This document shows, piece by piece, positions 1-8,123 of a stretch of DNA of 48,236 nt. Every line of letters begins with the position of its first letter. Positions within the stretch are counted from its first letter, which is position 1. The stretch spans positions 1 to 48,236 of the forward strand of contig JAAWSO010000012.1 of NCBI GenBank assembly GCA_022801595.1, written 5' to 3'. The translations under genes were made by a program, and so were the position numbers. This DNA is from Clostridiales bacterium. Its GTDB lineage: Bacteria > Bacillota > Clostridia > Oscillospirales > Acutalibacteraceae. The notes beneath the pieces were generated by a model. It was not told where the DNA came from, searched no databases, and saw only the letters and a program-made list of their open reading frames with translations.

Positions 1-868
1 CAGAACTTGGCGACCACCGTATGAAGCTCATTCGGTCATCATACAGGCTACCTCTGGCTGCACCTATAATAAATGCAAGTTTTGTAGCCTGTATAAAAAC
101 GAGTGCTTCCGAATGTTGCCCATTGAAGAATTTGAGGAGGATTTAGCAGAGATAAAAAGTTATCAACCAAATGCCCGAAGGATTTTCTGGACGGGGGCTA
201 ACCCATTCGCAATGAGCTATGAGAATCTCAAACTACGGGCGTTGACGGTAAGAGACTATCTGATTAAGTGCCAGACGATGGCTATGTTTGCGAGTATCCG
301 TGACATCAAAAACAAGAAAGTATGGCAGCTTAGAAAATTGAGGGCAATGGGTGTTAACGGACTGAGCATCGGCGTAGAAAGCGGCGATGACGAAACACTT
401 GCCCTTGCAAATAAAGGATACACTTCGACTGACATTCTGGAGCAATGCCAAAAGTTAGAGGAAGCGAACATTGAATACTATTTTGTTTATATGACAGGGC
501 TTGCGGGAAAAAGTGGCGGATACCAAAATGCAATGAATAGTGCGGAACTTTTCAGTCGGCTTAATCCGTATTTTATTTCCGTTGACTCTCTTACTCTTTT
601 CCCAGATACGCAGCTATATAAAATGGCACAGCAAAGCTTGTTTGTACCTGCCGAAGAAAAAGAGCGTATCCGTGAATTGCAAATACTAATCAATAATCTA
701 AATATACGCACACACCTGTTTGCAAACACGGTTTCAAACTTTACGCCAGTAACGGCATATCTGCCGTATGACCGTGAAAAGGTCACGAATGAGCTGCAAT
801 TCGTTTTAGATAACACAGATGAAATGGAGATGCAAGAATATAGAAAAAATTTGAAGTCTTTGGGATAA
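1..868 (+). CDS. Radical SAM protein, 5' end cut by window edge
   Basis: The reading frame is open from base 2 to the TAA at 866-868 (288 codons), so the gene starts outside the window. It encodes the cluster-binding motif C-x4-C-x2-C (cysteine codons at 59, 74 and 83, read as GCTYNKCKFC), which would ligate a [4Fe-4S] cluster for S-adenosylmethionine cleavage. A later strand with GVNGLSIGVESGDDETL is typical of the radical SAM TIM barrel. The spacing C-x4-C-x2-C, rather than C-x3-C-x2-C, is common in uncharacterised clostridial radical SAM proteins with a GCxxNKCxFC signature. Substrate is unknown. An in-frame ATG at 113 lies after the cysteines and cannot be the real start. A terminator follows at 952-987. 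The surrounding DNA is accessory-looking, so the gene may be laterally acquired. Confidence 0.85.
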   Translation, partial: RTWRPPYEAHSVIIQATSGCTYNKCKFCSLYKNECFRMLPIEEFEEDLAEIKSYQPNARRIFWTGANPFAMSYENLKLRALTVRDYLIKCQTMAMFASIRDIKNKKVWQLRKLRAMGVNGLSIGVESGDDETLALANKGYTSTDILEQCQKLEEANIEYYFVYMTGLAGKSGGYQNAMNSAELFSRLNPYFISVDSLTLFPDTQLYKMAQQSLFVPAEEKERIRELQILINNLNIRTHLFANTVSNFTPVTAYLPYDREKVTNELQFVLDNTDEMEMQEYRKNLKSLG

Positions 869-951
869 ATCTTATAGTTGAAGTTATATCCTACCAAATA
901 AAAAACAGTGTTTTGGTAGGCTGTATCTTTACGTCCAAATGAAAATAGTTT

Positions 952-987
952 AACCCTCCAAACCTGTTTGAGTTTGGAGGGTTTTTT
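952..987 (+). terminator. Intrinsic terminator after radical SAM gene
   Basis: CCCTCCAAAC (954-963) and GTTTGGAGGG (972-981) form a perfect 10-bp stem with an 8-nt loop, extendable by AA/TT, followed by TTTTTT at 982-987. It sits 84 nt downstream of the radical SAM stop codon in the correct orientation. Confidence 0.85.
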
Positions 988-1303
988 ATGTCCTTTTTTC
1001 GGGTGGTTATCCATCTGCTCATGCAAAGAAAAATCAATTCATATATAGCCAATCGGGGAACGGCGGGAAGTCAGTCAAAAAAATTTCTGCCAATGTAACG
1101 TTACTTCTCACTATGGAAGTACAATATCCATTAACAGAATTATTATTTCTTATAACCGTGAAAGTCACAGAACCTTTGCGGTTTTTCTTTTATTGTTTTT
1201 TGTAAAAATACGCCGTAAGCCTGCTTCTGGTGTTGGCTGCCATTCACCACTCTTTAATTTGGATTTTTGGCATTTTAAAAAATTCAAGTTGGAGGAAAAT
1301 AGA

Positions 1304-1561
1304 ATGGCAATACTCATGGACGTGAAGATAGGAGATGGTGTCTCTGGAAAGAAACTGAAGAAAAAATATTATGTGAATGTGAGTTGGTGAAGGTACTATT
1401 GAACAAATCCACATTGATGACAGGGCAGACTTTAATTCAAACAGATTGATATTTATTATAATGGTGTTGGCATTATTAACGCTCCATCCGCTCAAGAATA
1501 TGAAGCCATGTTCCAAGAACGCTTGAAACAGAAGCGTTCAGAGGAACAAAAAACGGCATAG
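1304..1561 (+). pseudogene. Frameshifted relic of a small unknown gene
   Basis: A ribosome site (TTGGAGG at about 1289) precedes ATG at 1304, giving MAILMDVKIGDGVSGKKLKK and a stop at 1388. Coding-like sequence then continues in the other two frames: VGEGTIEQIHIDDRADFNSN, then YYNGVGIINAPSAQEYEAMF and a lysine/glutamate-rich tail to TAG at 1559-1561. Joining the three frames needs two frameshifts and yields a plausible protein of roughly 85 residues. I do not recognise the family; its composition resembles small accessory proteins of conjugative elements, but that is only an impression. Two real proteins or sequencing errors are alternatives. Confidence 0.45.
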
Positions 1562-1599
1562 CCACGAATGACTATACCGTAATTTGTCATAGCCGCCCC

Positions 1600-1648
1600 C
1601 ATTCCCTCACTTCCTTATGTGAAGGAGAGAATGGCAGTGTCTTTTTTT
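1600..1648 (+). terminator. Possible intrinsic terminator after relic gene
   Basis: CATTC..CTC..CTTC (1600-1614) pairs with GAAGGAG.GAATG (1621-1633) with one mismatch and one bulge; a run of seven T lies at 1642-1648, about 8 nt after the stem. The gap before the T run and the imperfect stem make this a weak call. Confidence 0.35.
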
Positions 1649-1651
1649 GCT

Positions 1652-1975
1652 TGAGGGTTCTCATGGGAAAATATCCATCGGAATATTTTCCGCTCCCCAT
1701 TTGATATTTGAGAAATGCAGGTAATGGTATTGTAATTCTATACGGAAAACAATTTCATCTCCTGCTGGACACAATACTACTTTAAAGAAGTCGAGAAAAA
1801 ATAGTCTTTATTTTTTAGAAAAGAAACTCTGTTGCATTTTTGTTTTTGAAGGATCTGGAGCGGAAAAGAATGCTTGAGCAAAATTTCCTGTCTGCCAGGC
1901 AAGGAACAAGCCTATGTGCGATCAAAGAAAAGGCTCGCGATCTAGCGTAGCCACAAGGCGGGAGCCATTCACTAG
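1652..1975. other. Gene-free AT-rich stretch, nothing recognised
   Basis: No reading frame here has a ribosome site and sensible composition. A plus-strand frame beginning at 1914 runs into the thioesterase antisense and looks like a shadow. I see no repeat or RNA structure beyond the adjoining parS site. Confidence 0.5.
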
Positions 1976-1991
1976 TGTTTCACGTGAAACA
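1976..1991. promoter_or_regulatory. parS: parS site (perfect consensus)
   Basis: TGTTTCACGTGAAACA is a perfect 16-bp palindrome matching the ParB consensus TGTTNCACGTGAAACA. It lies beyond the end of the thioesterase gene, about 2.3 kb from parB, as expected for an origin-proximal centromere site. Confidence 0.95.
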
Positions 1992-2102
1992 TTTGAAATA
2001 CTTCTTTATGAAAATGACTCTACAAAACGGCTCTCCGATACCCACACTTCCCCCTTTAGTGAAAATTTTCCAAAGAAAAAGAAGCGCATCCTAATTTCTA
2101 GT

Positions 2103-2858
2103 TCATTCACCCTTGCATTCGATACTGCGGCCACTTGTGTTTTCAGCATAAAGATAGAATCCATTCTCATTCTCTTGACCATAAATTCTTAGGATATCCG
2201 CCCATTTGGTTTCCCCAATGTAGTTGATCCAGATTTTCTGATAGCTGCGGGGCGGCTCCATCTTCTTTTCTGGATCTGGATTAAAATTAGCATAGCTGGG
2301 CAAAGCGTCCAGAAGAAACCGCCCATAATGGATGTTACTGACATGGCCGTTAAAATCCAGGTCGGAATAATGGATCTCTCTCTGGCTGAGCAGCGGCATT
2401 TCCTTTGGCATCTTTAGCCGGGATAACCTTCCCATCCATTTCCCTCGATGGGATTCGATGTCAATTTTTAAATCCTCCATAATGCTGGGAGGCCGAATTT
2501 TCCGCGTACTCAGTTCCACCAGAATCCAGCTCTCCATGACTTCTACTAGCAGCTCCTCACCCTTTCTGATGTGGAACTCGCGGAAATATTGAGCGCCCTG
2601 CGCCCCCCGCGGACAAACCGAAATCGTCACATCCTCTCCTTCTACCGGAATCCGGTGGTACTGGATGAATACCCGTGCCAACAAAAATGCCAGATCCCGC
2701 CTACTCAATTCCGCATGATCCAACCCAAATTCCGCCAACTGTTGCTCGGAGCTTTCCTGACACATAGCCAGCAAACTGCTTAGTTTTAATTCCTGCTTGG
2801 TATCCACATCATGGCTGGTAATGTGGACGCAACGGATATGCTCTTTCATAACCCGCAT
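2103..2858 (-). CDS. Acyl-ACP thioesterase (FatA/FatB-like, double hot-dog)
   Basis: Predicted to hydrolyse acyl-acyl carrier protein and release free fatty acid in the cytoplasm. The 251-residue length fits the bacterial members of this family, with two hot-dog folds. The first half carries the first hot-dog strand set (ending near EVMESWILVELSTRKI); the second carries DLDFNGHVSNIHYGRFLLD, matching the D-x-N-x-H-V-x-N active-site signature of plant-type acyl-ACP thioesterases, so Asp, Asn and His are all present. ATG at 2858 is preferred because GAGGGA lies 7 nt upstream on the minus strand; an ATG at 2873 would add five residues but has a poorer site. It follows serS by about 90 nt, separated by a perfect inverted repeat at 2883-2912. 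Confidence 0.85.
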   Translation of the reverse strand: MRVMKEHIRCVHITSHDVDTKQELKLSSLLAMCQESSEQQLAEFGLDHAELSRRDLAFLLARVFIQYHRIPVEGEDVTISVCPRGAQGAQYFREFHIRKGEELLVEVMESWILVELSTRKIRPPSIMEDLKIDIESHRGKWMGRLSRLKMPKEMPLLSQREIHYSDLDFNGHVSNIHYGRFLLDALPSYANFNPDPEKKMEPPRSYQKIWINYIGETKWADILRIYGQENENGFYLYAENTSGRSIECKGE

Positions 2859-2882
2859 GATTTCTTCCCTCATTTTCTTTTC

Positions 2883-2912
2883 TTAGAAAAACAAGGCAGC
2901 TTGTTTTTCTAA
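2883..2912 (-). terminator. Perfect 13-bp inverted repeat between serS and thioesterase
   Basis: TTAGAAAAACAAG (2883-2895), loop GCAG, CTTGTTTTTCTAA (2900-2912). On the minus strand the 3' arm is rich in U, so it could end the parAB-serS transcript, but no separate U tract follows and it lies only about 10-25 nt before the thioesterase start. It could equally be an operator or a leader hairpin for the thioesterase. Confidence 0.5.
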
Positions 2913-2949
2913 ACAAAACTACCCTGTCCATTTCTTATCGGTTTCTTTT

Positions 2950-4233
2950 TTACTGGATGACATCCACTCCCAAATAAGGACGCAACACTTCCGGTACGGT
3001 TACACTGCCGTCTGCATTTTGATAATTTTCCAAAATCGCGGCTACGGTCCGGCCGATTGCCACGCCGGAACCATTGAGCGTATGCACCAATTGGGCCTTA
3101 TCCTGCACGTTCTCCTTAAAGCGGATGGCTGCGCGCCGCGCCTGGAAATCCTCAAAGTTGGAGCATGAGGAAATTTCCACATAACGGCCATAAGACGGCA
3201 TCCATACCTCAACATCATAGGTTTTTGCCGAGGAAAATCCAATGTCTCCGCTGCATAGGCATACCACACGGTATGGCAAGCCCAGAGCTTGCAGCACACG
3301 TTCCGCATCGTTGGTCAAAGACTCCAATTCTTCATAAGAATGATCGGGATGTGCAAACTTCACCAGTTCCACTTTATTAAATTGGTGCTGGCGGATCAGG
3401 CCACGGGTATCTCTGCCAGCAGAACCTGCTTCTGCGCGGAAACACGCGGAATAAGCGCAATGTTTGATGGGCAGCTTATTTCCTTCCAAAATATCCCCGC
3501 GATACATATTGGTAACTGGAACCTCTGCCGTAGGAATTAAGAAATAATCCTCATTGGAAACTTTCGTTGCCAGACGAAACGCATCCTCTTCAAATTTAGG
3601 AAGCTGGCCGGTGCCAGTCATGGAAGCCCGGTTTACCAAAAATGGCGGAAGGATTTCCGTATAGCCATGTTCCCCATGAGTATTGAGATAAAAATTGATG
3701 ATAGAACGCTCCAGACGGGCTCCTAACCCCTTATAGAAATGGAACCGGGCGCCGGTTACTTTCGCGGCGGTCTCTGGATCCAGAATATCCAGATCCTTGC
3801 CAATGTCCCAGTGCGCCTTGATCGCAAAATCAAACTGGGTAGGCTCTCCCCAACGTCGAATCTCAACATTTTCGCTGTCATCTTTTCCAACTGGCACACT
3901 GTTGTGGGGAATATTCGGAAGGGAAAGCAGCAATTCTTTCTGCTTCTCTTCCAAAGCGGAAAGCTCCGTGTCACACTCCTTAATTTGATCGGATAACCCT
4001 TTCATCCGTGCCATCAGTTCGGAAACGTCTCCGCCTTCCTTTTTGATGACTGGGATTTTTTTCGTTTCCGCATTTTGTTCCGCTTTCATGGCCTCTACCT
4101 TGCCGGTAATTTGTCTGCGCTCCACATCGATTTGCAACATCTCATCAATCAAGGCGTCTGCGTCCATATTACGGGTTTTCATAGCCGCTTTGACCATATC
4201 TGGATTGTTACGAATTACTTTAATATCAAGCAT
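2950..4233 (-). CDS. serS: Seryl-tRNA synthetase
   Basis: Charges tRNA-Ser with serine in the cytoplasm. At 427 residues it has the normal length. The N-terminal 110 residues form the coiled-coil tRNA-binding arm ([20 protein letters not shown] onward, rich in Lys and Glu). Class II motif 2 is seen as [20 protein letters not shown] and motif 3 as [18 protein letters not shown] near the C terminus. The start at 4233 is preceded by AAGGGG about 9 nt upstream. It begins 19 nt after the parB stop, so parA-parB-serS is probably one transcript. There is no T-box leader upstream, unlike many Firmicutes synthetase genes. Confidence 0.97.
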   Translation of the reverse strand: MLDIKVIRNNPDMVKAAMKTRNMDADALIDEMLQIDVERRQITGKVEAMKAEQNAETKKIPVIKKEGGDVSELMARMKGLSDQIKECDTELSALEEKQKELLLSLPNIPHNSVPVGKDDSENVEIRRWGEPTQFDFAIKAHWDIGKDLDILDPETAAKVTGARFHFYKGLGARLERSIINFYLNTHGEHGYTEILPPFLVNRASMTGTGQLPKFEEDAFRLATKVSNEDYFLIPTAEVPVTNMYRGDILEGNKLPIKHCAYSACFRAEAGSAGRDTRGLIRQHQFNKVELVKFAHPDHSYEELESLTNDAERVLQALGLPYRVVCLCSGDIGFSSAKTYDVEVWMPSYGRYVEISSCSNFEDFQARRAAIRFKENVQDKAQLVHTLNGSGVAIGRTVAAILENYQNADGSVTVPEVLRPYLGVDVIQ

Positions 4234-4252
4234 TGTTTGATTTCCCCTTTTC

Positions 4253-5116
4253 TTATTGATTTAAATTCAAAAGACGGATCAGTTCCGAAAGATCGTCTTC
4301 CCCATAAAACTCAATTTGCAACGTCCCCTTTTTTTCTGTGCCGTTGACATGGACCTTCCTGCCCAAATGGTCGTGAAGCGCCAGTTCAACTTCCTGAAAA
4401 TAGGGAATCCGCGCCTTATTTTGCGTGGATTTTGATTCTTTTTTTTGCTCTTGATGGATCTTTTTTACCAGCCGTTCCAACTCCCGAACCGAAATTTCCT
4501 GATCCGCCGCTAGATGAGCCAACTCCATCATCAACCCTTCATCTGGTAAACTGAGCAATGCCCGAGCATGTCCAGCACTGATTTTTTTCTCCTCCAACAA
4601 CTCCCGTACCTCTTCTGGCAAATGAAGCAGACGCAGCGCATTGGTTACGCTGGGGCGGGATTTTCCCACTGTTTTGGATACTTCATCTTGGGTCATACCA
4701 TAGGTCTCGATCAACGTCTGATAACCCAGCGCCTCTTCCAATGGGGTCAAATCCTCCCGCTGGAGATTCTCAATCAGAGCCAATTCCATCACTTGGCCAT
4801 CGGTTAGCTCCCGTACCACCACAGGCGCTTCGGATACTCCAGCCATACGCGCAGCACGCCAACGGCGTTCTCCAGCTACAATCTGGTAACCCCCTCCAAA
4901 GATCGGACGCACCAACAGCGGCTGCAAAATTCCATGCTGGGCGATGGAATCCGCCAGCTCTGCCATAGCTTCTTCATCAAATTCTTTCCGCGGCTGGTCG
5001 CGGTTGGGTTCAATCTCGCTGATCTTCAGCACAACCACAGAATTTGGATCTTCCGTATCGTTTTCCGCGAAAATCAGGTCCAGCCCTTTTCCCAAACCGC
5101 TTTTTTTGATTGCCAT
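4253..5116 (-). CDS. parB: Chromosome-partitioning protein ParB (Spo0J)
   Basis: CTP-dependent DNA clamp that loads at parS and, with ParA, segregates origins. The 287-residue protein starts with [20 protein letters not shown], which contains the ParA-stimulating LGKGL motif. The CTP-binding segment has [12 protein letters not shown] (residues 82-93) and ENLQREDL. The helix-turn-helix is [18 protein letters not shown]. The specificity positions that separate ParB from Noc (Caulobacter 173/179/184/201) read Arg154, Ala160, His165 and Gly182; Arg and Gly are parS-type. The start at 5116 has AGGAGG 8 nt upstream; the longer frame would overlap parA by over 100 nt. It follows parA by 22 nt. Confidence 0.96.
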   Translation of the reverse strand: MAIKKSGLGKGLDLIFAENDTEDPNSVVVLKISEIEPNRDQPRKEFDEEAMAELADSIAQHGILQPLLVRPIFGGGYQIVAGERRWRAARMAGVSEAPVVVRELTDGQVMELALIENLQREDLTPLEEALGYQTLIETYGMTQDEVSKTVGKSRPSVTNALRLLHLPEEVRELLEEKKISAGHARALLSLPDEGLMMELAHLAADQEISVRELERLVKKIHQEQKKESKSTQNKARIPYFQEVELALHDHLGRKVHVNGTEKKGTLQIEFYGEDDLSELIRLLNLNQ

Positions 5117-5138
5117 CGGCGATCCCTCCTGTTTTCTG

Positions 5139-5903
5139 TTATGTATAATTGGCAATAATCTCCTCGGCCAACTCGTTATATGCGCTGGAACCCTTCGAAT
5201 ATGGATCGTAATATTGGATGGGCTTTCCAAAGCTTGGCGCTTCCGACAGTCGTACCGTCCGAGGAATGACTGTCGCAAATACCTTTTTGGGGAAATATTT
5301 TTTTACTTCTTCCACCACTTGTTGCGTCAGGTTCAGCCGTCCATCGTACATGGTTAGAAGCACTCCCTCCATATCCAATTGATCGTTATACTGCCGTTTT
5401 ATCCGGCGCACGGTATTCATCAACTGAGATAAGCCTTCCAACGCATAATATTCGCACTGGATTGGCACCAGAATGGTATCCGCTACACAAAGGGCATTCG
5501 TCGTGATAATTCCCAAAGAGGGCGGGCAGTCGATCAGGATATAATCATAGGTTTCCCGCAATGGGACCAATGCATTCTTCAAGATAGATTCCCGGCGCTC
5601 AAAATCAATCAATTCAATTTCCGCACCAGCTAAATCCATGCTGGACGGAAGGATGTCCAGATTTTCAAACTCTGTGGATATCCGCACATCCTCCACGTTT
5701 TGGGCGCCAATCAATACATCATAAATCGATGTTTTCAATTGCCGGCGATCCACGCCCAGCCCACTGGAGCTGTTGCCTTGTGGGTCCACATCCACAAGCA
5801 GGGTTTTCTTTCCTTTACAACCCAATGCCGCTGCAAGATTCACAGAAGTTGTGGTTTTTCCCACGCCTCCTTTTTGATTGGTTATTGCAATAATTTTGCC
5901 CAT
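5139..5903 (-). CDS. parA: ParA-family ATPase (Soj)
   Basis: Walker-type ATPase that binds DNA nonspecifically when ATP-bound and drives ParB-parS segregation; in Bacillus the homolog Soj also controls DnaA. The deviant Walker A is QKGGVGKTTTSVNLAAAL at residues 10-27 with both signature lysines; Walker A' is LLVDVDPQGNSSSGLG; Walker B is DYILIDCPPSLG. The 254-residue length matches chromosomal ParA without an N-terminal regulatory domain. It is the first gene of parA-parB-serS, with promoter at 5964-5992 and a parS site just upstream. Confidence 0.97.
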   Translation of the reverse strand: MGKIIAITNQKGGVGKTTTSVNLAAALGCKGKKTLLVDVDPQGNSSSGLGVDRRQLKTSIYDVLIGAQNVEDVRISTEFENLDILPSSMDLAGAEIELIDFERRESILKNALVPLRETYDYILIDCPPSLGIITTNALCVADTILVPIQCEYYALEGLSQLMNTVRRIKRQYNDQLDMEGVLLTMYDGRLNLTQQVVEEVKKYFPKKVFATVIPRTVRLSEAPSFGKPIQYYDPYSKGSSAYNELAEEIIANYT

Positions 5904-5963
5904 GGTTTCCCCTTTCCTGCTGATTCAAACAGAGATTTGTTCGAATTTCTTCCGTTATTTTTT

Positions 5964-5992
5964 ATTATAGCACTCTTAATCTTTAAATGAAA
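5964..5992 (-). promoter_or_regulatory. Predicted parA-parB promoter
   Basis: On the minus strand a perfect -10 TATAAT (complement of 5964-5969) is 17 nt from a weak -35 TTTCAT (5987-5992). It lies about 60 nt upstream of the parA start and 24 nt from the parS palindrome. Confidence 0.6.
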
Positions 5993-6010
5993 GACATTTT
6001 CTGATTTTCC

Positions 6011-6038
6011 TGTGGATGTTTCACGTGAAACATCCACA
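6011..6038. promoter_or_regulatory. parS: parS site inside a 28-bp perfect palindrome
   Basis: The core TGTTTCACGTGAAACA (6017-6032) is a perfect parS. Symmetry continues outward to 28 bp, with arms TGTGGA (6011-6016) and TCCACA (6033-6038). Each arm plus the adjoining bases reads ACATCCACA, 7 of 9 matches to the DnaA box TTATCCACA. It lies between noc and parA, just upstream of the parA promoter. Confidence 0.95.
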
Positions 6039-6079
6039 TAGGCGAACAAAATTCCTTTCTTCTCGCCCCTTTTCCACAC

Positions 6080-6107
6080 AAAAAAGGCAGACCATCGTCT
6101 GCCTTTT
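6080..6107 (-). terminator. Intrinsic terminator of noc
   Basis: AAAAGGCAGA (6082-6091), loop CCATCG, TCTGCCTTTT (6098-6107); on the minus strand the stem is followed by a run of T (complement of A at 6080-6085). It lies 37 nt after the noc stop and separates noc from parA. Confidence 0.85.
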
Positions 6108-6143
6108 GCACCTCAATTATGCACCTGTTTGAGTTTTCTGTTA

Positions 6144-6965
6144 TCAGGCCTGTCTAGCTTTTGGAATCCGCACAACACATTCAATATAGTCTTCTGTTTC
6201 CTTTTTCTGTGTGACTGCCTGAATCCCAGACTTTTTCATCATATCAATGGCATTGTTAATTGTATTCATAAAAATTCGAATATCCTTTACAATAAAGGTA
6301 CGGCTCATTTTCGATTTTGGTTCTTCCAAGACCGGAATGGGGGTCATCAGGCTTTCAATTAGCTCATCCGTTTGATGAACATTGAGATTCTTATCAATGA
6401 TCTCATCCAGCACCAAGTCACGCTTGTCCTCCTGGGTAATCCGCAATAACGCGCGGGCATGCCGCTCTGTGAGCCCTGCTTCGGTAATTTTTTTCCGTTG
6501 TTCCGGGCTCAATCGTAACAAGCGCATTTTGTTGGCCAAAGTCGATTGACTTTTCCCTAATCGGCTGGCAGCCTCCTCTTGGGTGACCCCCCACTCTGCA
6601 ATCAAACGCTGAATCCCTTCCGCTTCCTCAAAAAGCTGCAAGTCTTGGCGCTGTAAATTTTCCAGCATGGCAAAAATAGCGGACTGCTTTTCATCGCAGT
6701 CATTGACGATGCAGGATACTGTTTTTAGCCCAGCAATTCGGCAAGCCCGTAAACGGCGTTCTCCAGCAATCAACTCATAGCCAAACCCTTTTTTTCGAAC
6801 CAAAATCGGTTGCAGCAAACCATTGGCTCGAATACTTTCTGACAGGCTGTCCAATTCGTTCTGTGCAAAAATCCTTCTTGGCTGGGATGGATTTGGAACA
6901 ATCTTGTCCAACGAAATTTCGACGACCTTCCGACGTTCCTGGGTAAGTTGATTTAATAGCATCAT
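6144..6965 (-). CDS. noc: Nucleoid occlusion factor Noc (ParB paralog)
   Basis: A ParB-like CTPase clamp predicted to bind Noc-binding sequences and block division over the nucleoid. The protein has 273 residues from the ATG at 6965, which has AAGGAGG at 7-nt spacing; the longer frame begins upstream of that site. GERRLRACRIAG (68-79) and ENLQRQDL form the CTP pocket. In the helix-turn-helix the residues equivalent to Caulobacter ParB 173/179/184/201 are Gln140, Lys146, Arg151 and Arg168. Noc proteins have Gln, Lys, Lys, Arg, whereas ParB has Arg and Gly at the outer two positions, so this matches Noc. The location between rsmG and parA is also the Bacillus noc position. The N terminus (MMLLNQLTQERR) is short, so the membrane-anchoring helix of Bacillus Noc may be reduced. 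Confidence 0.88.
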   Translation of the reverse strand: MMLLNQLTQERRKVVEISLDKIVPNPSQPRRIFAQNELDSLSESIRANGLLQPILVRKKGFGYELIAGERRLRACRIAGLKTVSCIVNDCDEKQSAIFAMLENLQRQDLQLFEEAEGIQRLIAEWGVTQEEAASRLGKSQSTLANKMRLLRLSPEQRKKITEAGLTERHARALLRITQEDKRDLVLDEIIDKNLNVHQTDELIESLMTPIPVLEEPKSKMSRTFIVKDIRIFMNTINNAIDMMKKSGIQAVTQKKETEDYIECVVRIPKARQA

Positions 6966-7334
6966 TGACTTGACCTCCTTGTTCTGATTCCTTTTGATCG
7001 CTTGCAAAACAAACATACAAGCTTATCCAAAATTTTACCATAAAATGTAAATTATTTCCCTCTCTAAACTTACCATATATTTCCTAAAAATCTTGTCATA
7101 TTTCCTAGTGCCGGAAATAATTTTAAGCGACGGGAAATAACAAGATTATCCCTATCATACCCAATCTTTTTCCATTTAAACAAAAGACGACGGCAAATCG
7201 ACAATCTCTGCCCCGTCCGGTTAGAAAAATTACCAGTTTTCGTCTTAAGCAAGCTGTTCCCCTTTTAGATTTTTCCTTTGGAAACAAAGCTTTGCATTAG
7301 TATCCGAATCCTTTGATTCCAGAAACTAACGCAT
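6966..7334. other. noc upstream region, AT-rich, with split inverted repeat
   Basis: No credible gene. It must contain the noc promoter, but no clear -35/-10 pair stands out. TATTTCC (7099-7105) and GGAAATA (7113-7119) form an inverted repeat with a 7-nt spacer, and further ATTTCC/GGAAAT half-sites occur near 7052, 7077 and 7132. These resemble halves of the Noc site but lack the central CCCGGG. Confidence 0.4.
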
Positions 7335-7367
7335 AAAAAAAGCACATGGAGAAAAATCTCCATGTGC
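7335..7367 (-). terminator. Strong intrinsic terminator
   Basis: GCACATGGAGA (7342-7352), loop AAAA, TCTCCATGTGC (7357-7367), a perfect 11-bp stem; on the minus strand seven T follow (complement of A 7335-7341). It ends the small two-gene unit at 7407-7816. Confidence 0.92.
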
Positions 7368-7406
7368 CTTGGGAGGCATAAAATTCCCTTTGATGCGAAG
7401 GCATCT

Positions 7407-7478
7407 TCAAAACCTCTGAAAGGCCTTGATTTTGGAGAGCAGGTCGTCCCACTTTTGTTTGGAGAGGTTGGTGGACAT
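7407..7478 (-). CDS. Possible 23-residue microprotein
   Basis: ATG at 7478 starts only 2 nt after the stop codon of the 111-residue gene and is preceded by GGGAGG at about 11 nt, which overlaps the end of that gene. It encodes MSTNLSKQKWDDLLSKIKAF followed by QRF and TGA at 7407-7409, then a strong terminator. The peptide would be a basic amphipathic helix. Tight coupling and the ribosome site support translation, but at 23 residues chance cannot be excluded. Confidence 0.35.
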   Translation of the reverse strand: MSTNLSKQKWDDLLSKIKAFQRF

Positions 7479-7480
7479 AT

Positions 7481-7816
7481 TTAGTTTCCTCCCAAGTGTT
7501 TCAGCGCTTCTTCCATGAATTTTTCTTTGGCTTTTTTCTCAATTTTGTCTCTGCCAAGCCCTACCAAGAAACCGCGGCAAGAATGGTACAGATGATGAAT
7601 ATCCTGTGCCGGTAGACGGCCCTTATCGTGTTCGTCTACCTCTGTTTTATGATCTTTTATAACCTTCTGGACAAGCTCAATGATTTCCATCTGATTTCCC
7701 TGCTGGTAAAAATAGTCCAGTTTCTCAATATCCTGGACAATATTTAAAATTTCCGTAGCGTCTTTGGCCTCATGGCACTGCTTCGTATACTCCAATAAAT
7801 ATTCTAAGTCCCACAT
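7481..7816 (-). CDS. Uncharacterised 111-residue soluble protein
   Basis: I do not recognise this protein. It is largely alpha-helical and charged, with no membrane segment, no cysteine pair motif and three histidines in DIHHLYHSCRGFLVGLGRDK (about residues 72-91). ATG at 7816 has AAAGGAG about 7 nt upstream, so expression is likely. It lies between rsmG and noc, a position empty in Bacillus, and is separated from both by terminators, so it probably forms its own transcript with the 23-residue frame that follows. Confidence 0.7.
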   Translation of the reverse strand: MWDLEYLLEYTKQCHEAKDATEILNIVQDIEKLDYFYQQGNQMEIIELVQKVIKDHKTEVDEHDKGRLPAQDIHHLYHSCRGFLVGLGRDKIEKKAKEKFMEEALKHLGGN

Positions 7817-7943
7817 AAAAAGGCTCCTTTGATGTATTTTCTGAAATTATACCATATCTTGTGTCAAGTATCAATCTTCTTTGTATATGGATCTAATATA
7901 ATGACCTCCCGCCTTAAGTTCCAGGCATACCGCACCGTCATAG

Positions 7944-8123
7944 CCGTCCCTCCGCTATAAGGAGACCGTCCAGTTGGCTGATGCCCTGGGCTATGACATC
8001 CAGTGGGTCAAGCGGATTCAGAATGTCAGGATTATCTTTAACTTCCTGGACCAACTGAATATGCCGGAGATCGGTGAACCCGTTATCACAGAAACTACCT
8101 ATGGACGCAGAAAGACGGCGTGA
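7944..8123 (+). pseudogene. 3' fragment of an unrecognised gene
   Basis: An open plus-strand frame from 7944 to TGA at 8121-8123 reads LRYKETVQLADALGYDIQWV onward to a basic RRKTA end. It has protein-like composition but no start codon with a ribosome site and an in-frame stop at 7941-7943. It looks like the C-terminal remnant of a mobile or regulatory gene. The stop codon lies in the hairpin at 8116-8139. The family is unknown to me. Confidence 0.35.

Noticed and set aside
487-1026. 179-codon minus-strand frame antisense to the radical SAM gene
   Set aside because: It runs through the terminator hairpin and has no ribosome site. The sense strand holds a clear radical SAM protein.
1914-2192. 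92-codon plus-strand frame over parS and the thioesterase 3' end
   Set aside because: No ribosome site, odd composition, and it overlaps a well-supported gene antisense and the parS site.
7099-7119. TATTTCC-7-GGAAATA as a Noc site
   Set aside because: The arms fit but the 7-nt spacer replaces the central CGG, so it does not match the 14-bp consensus.
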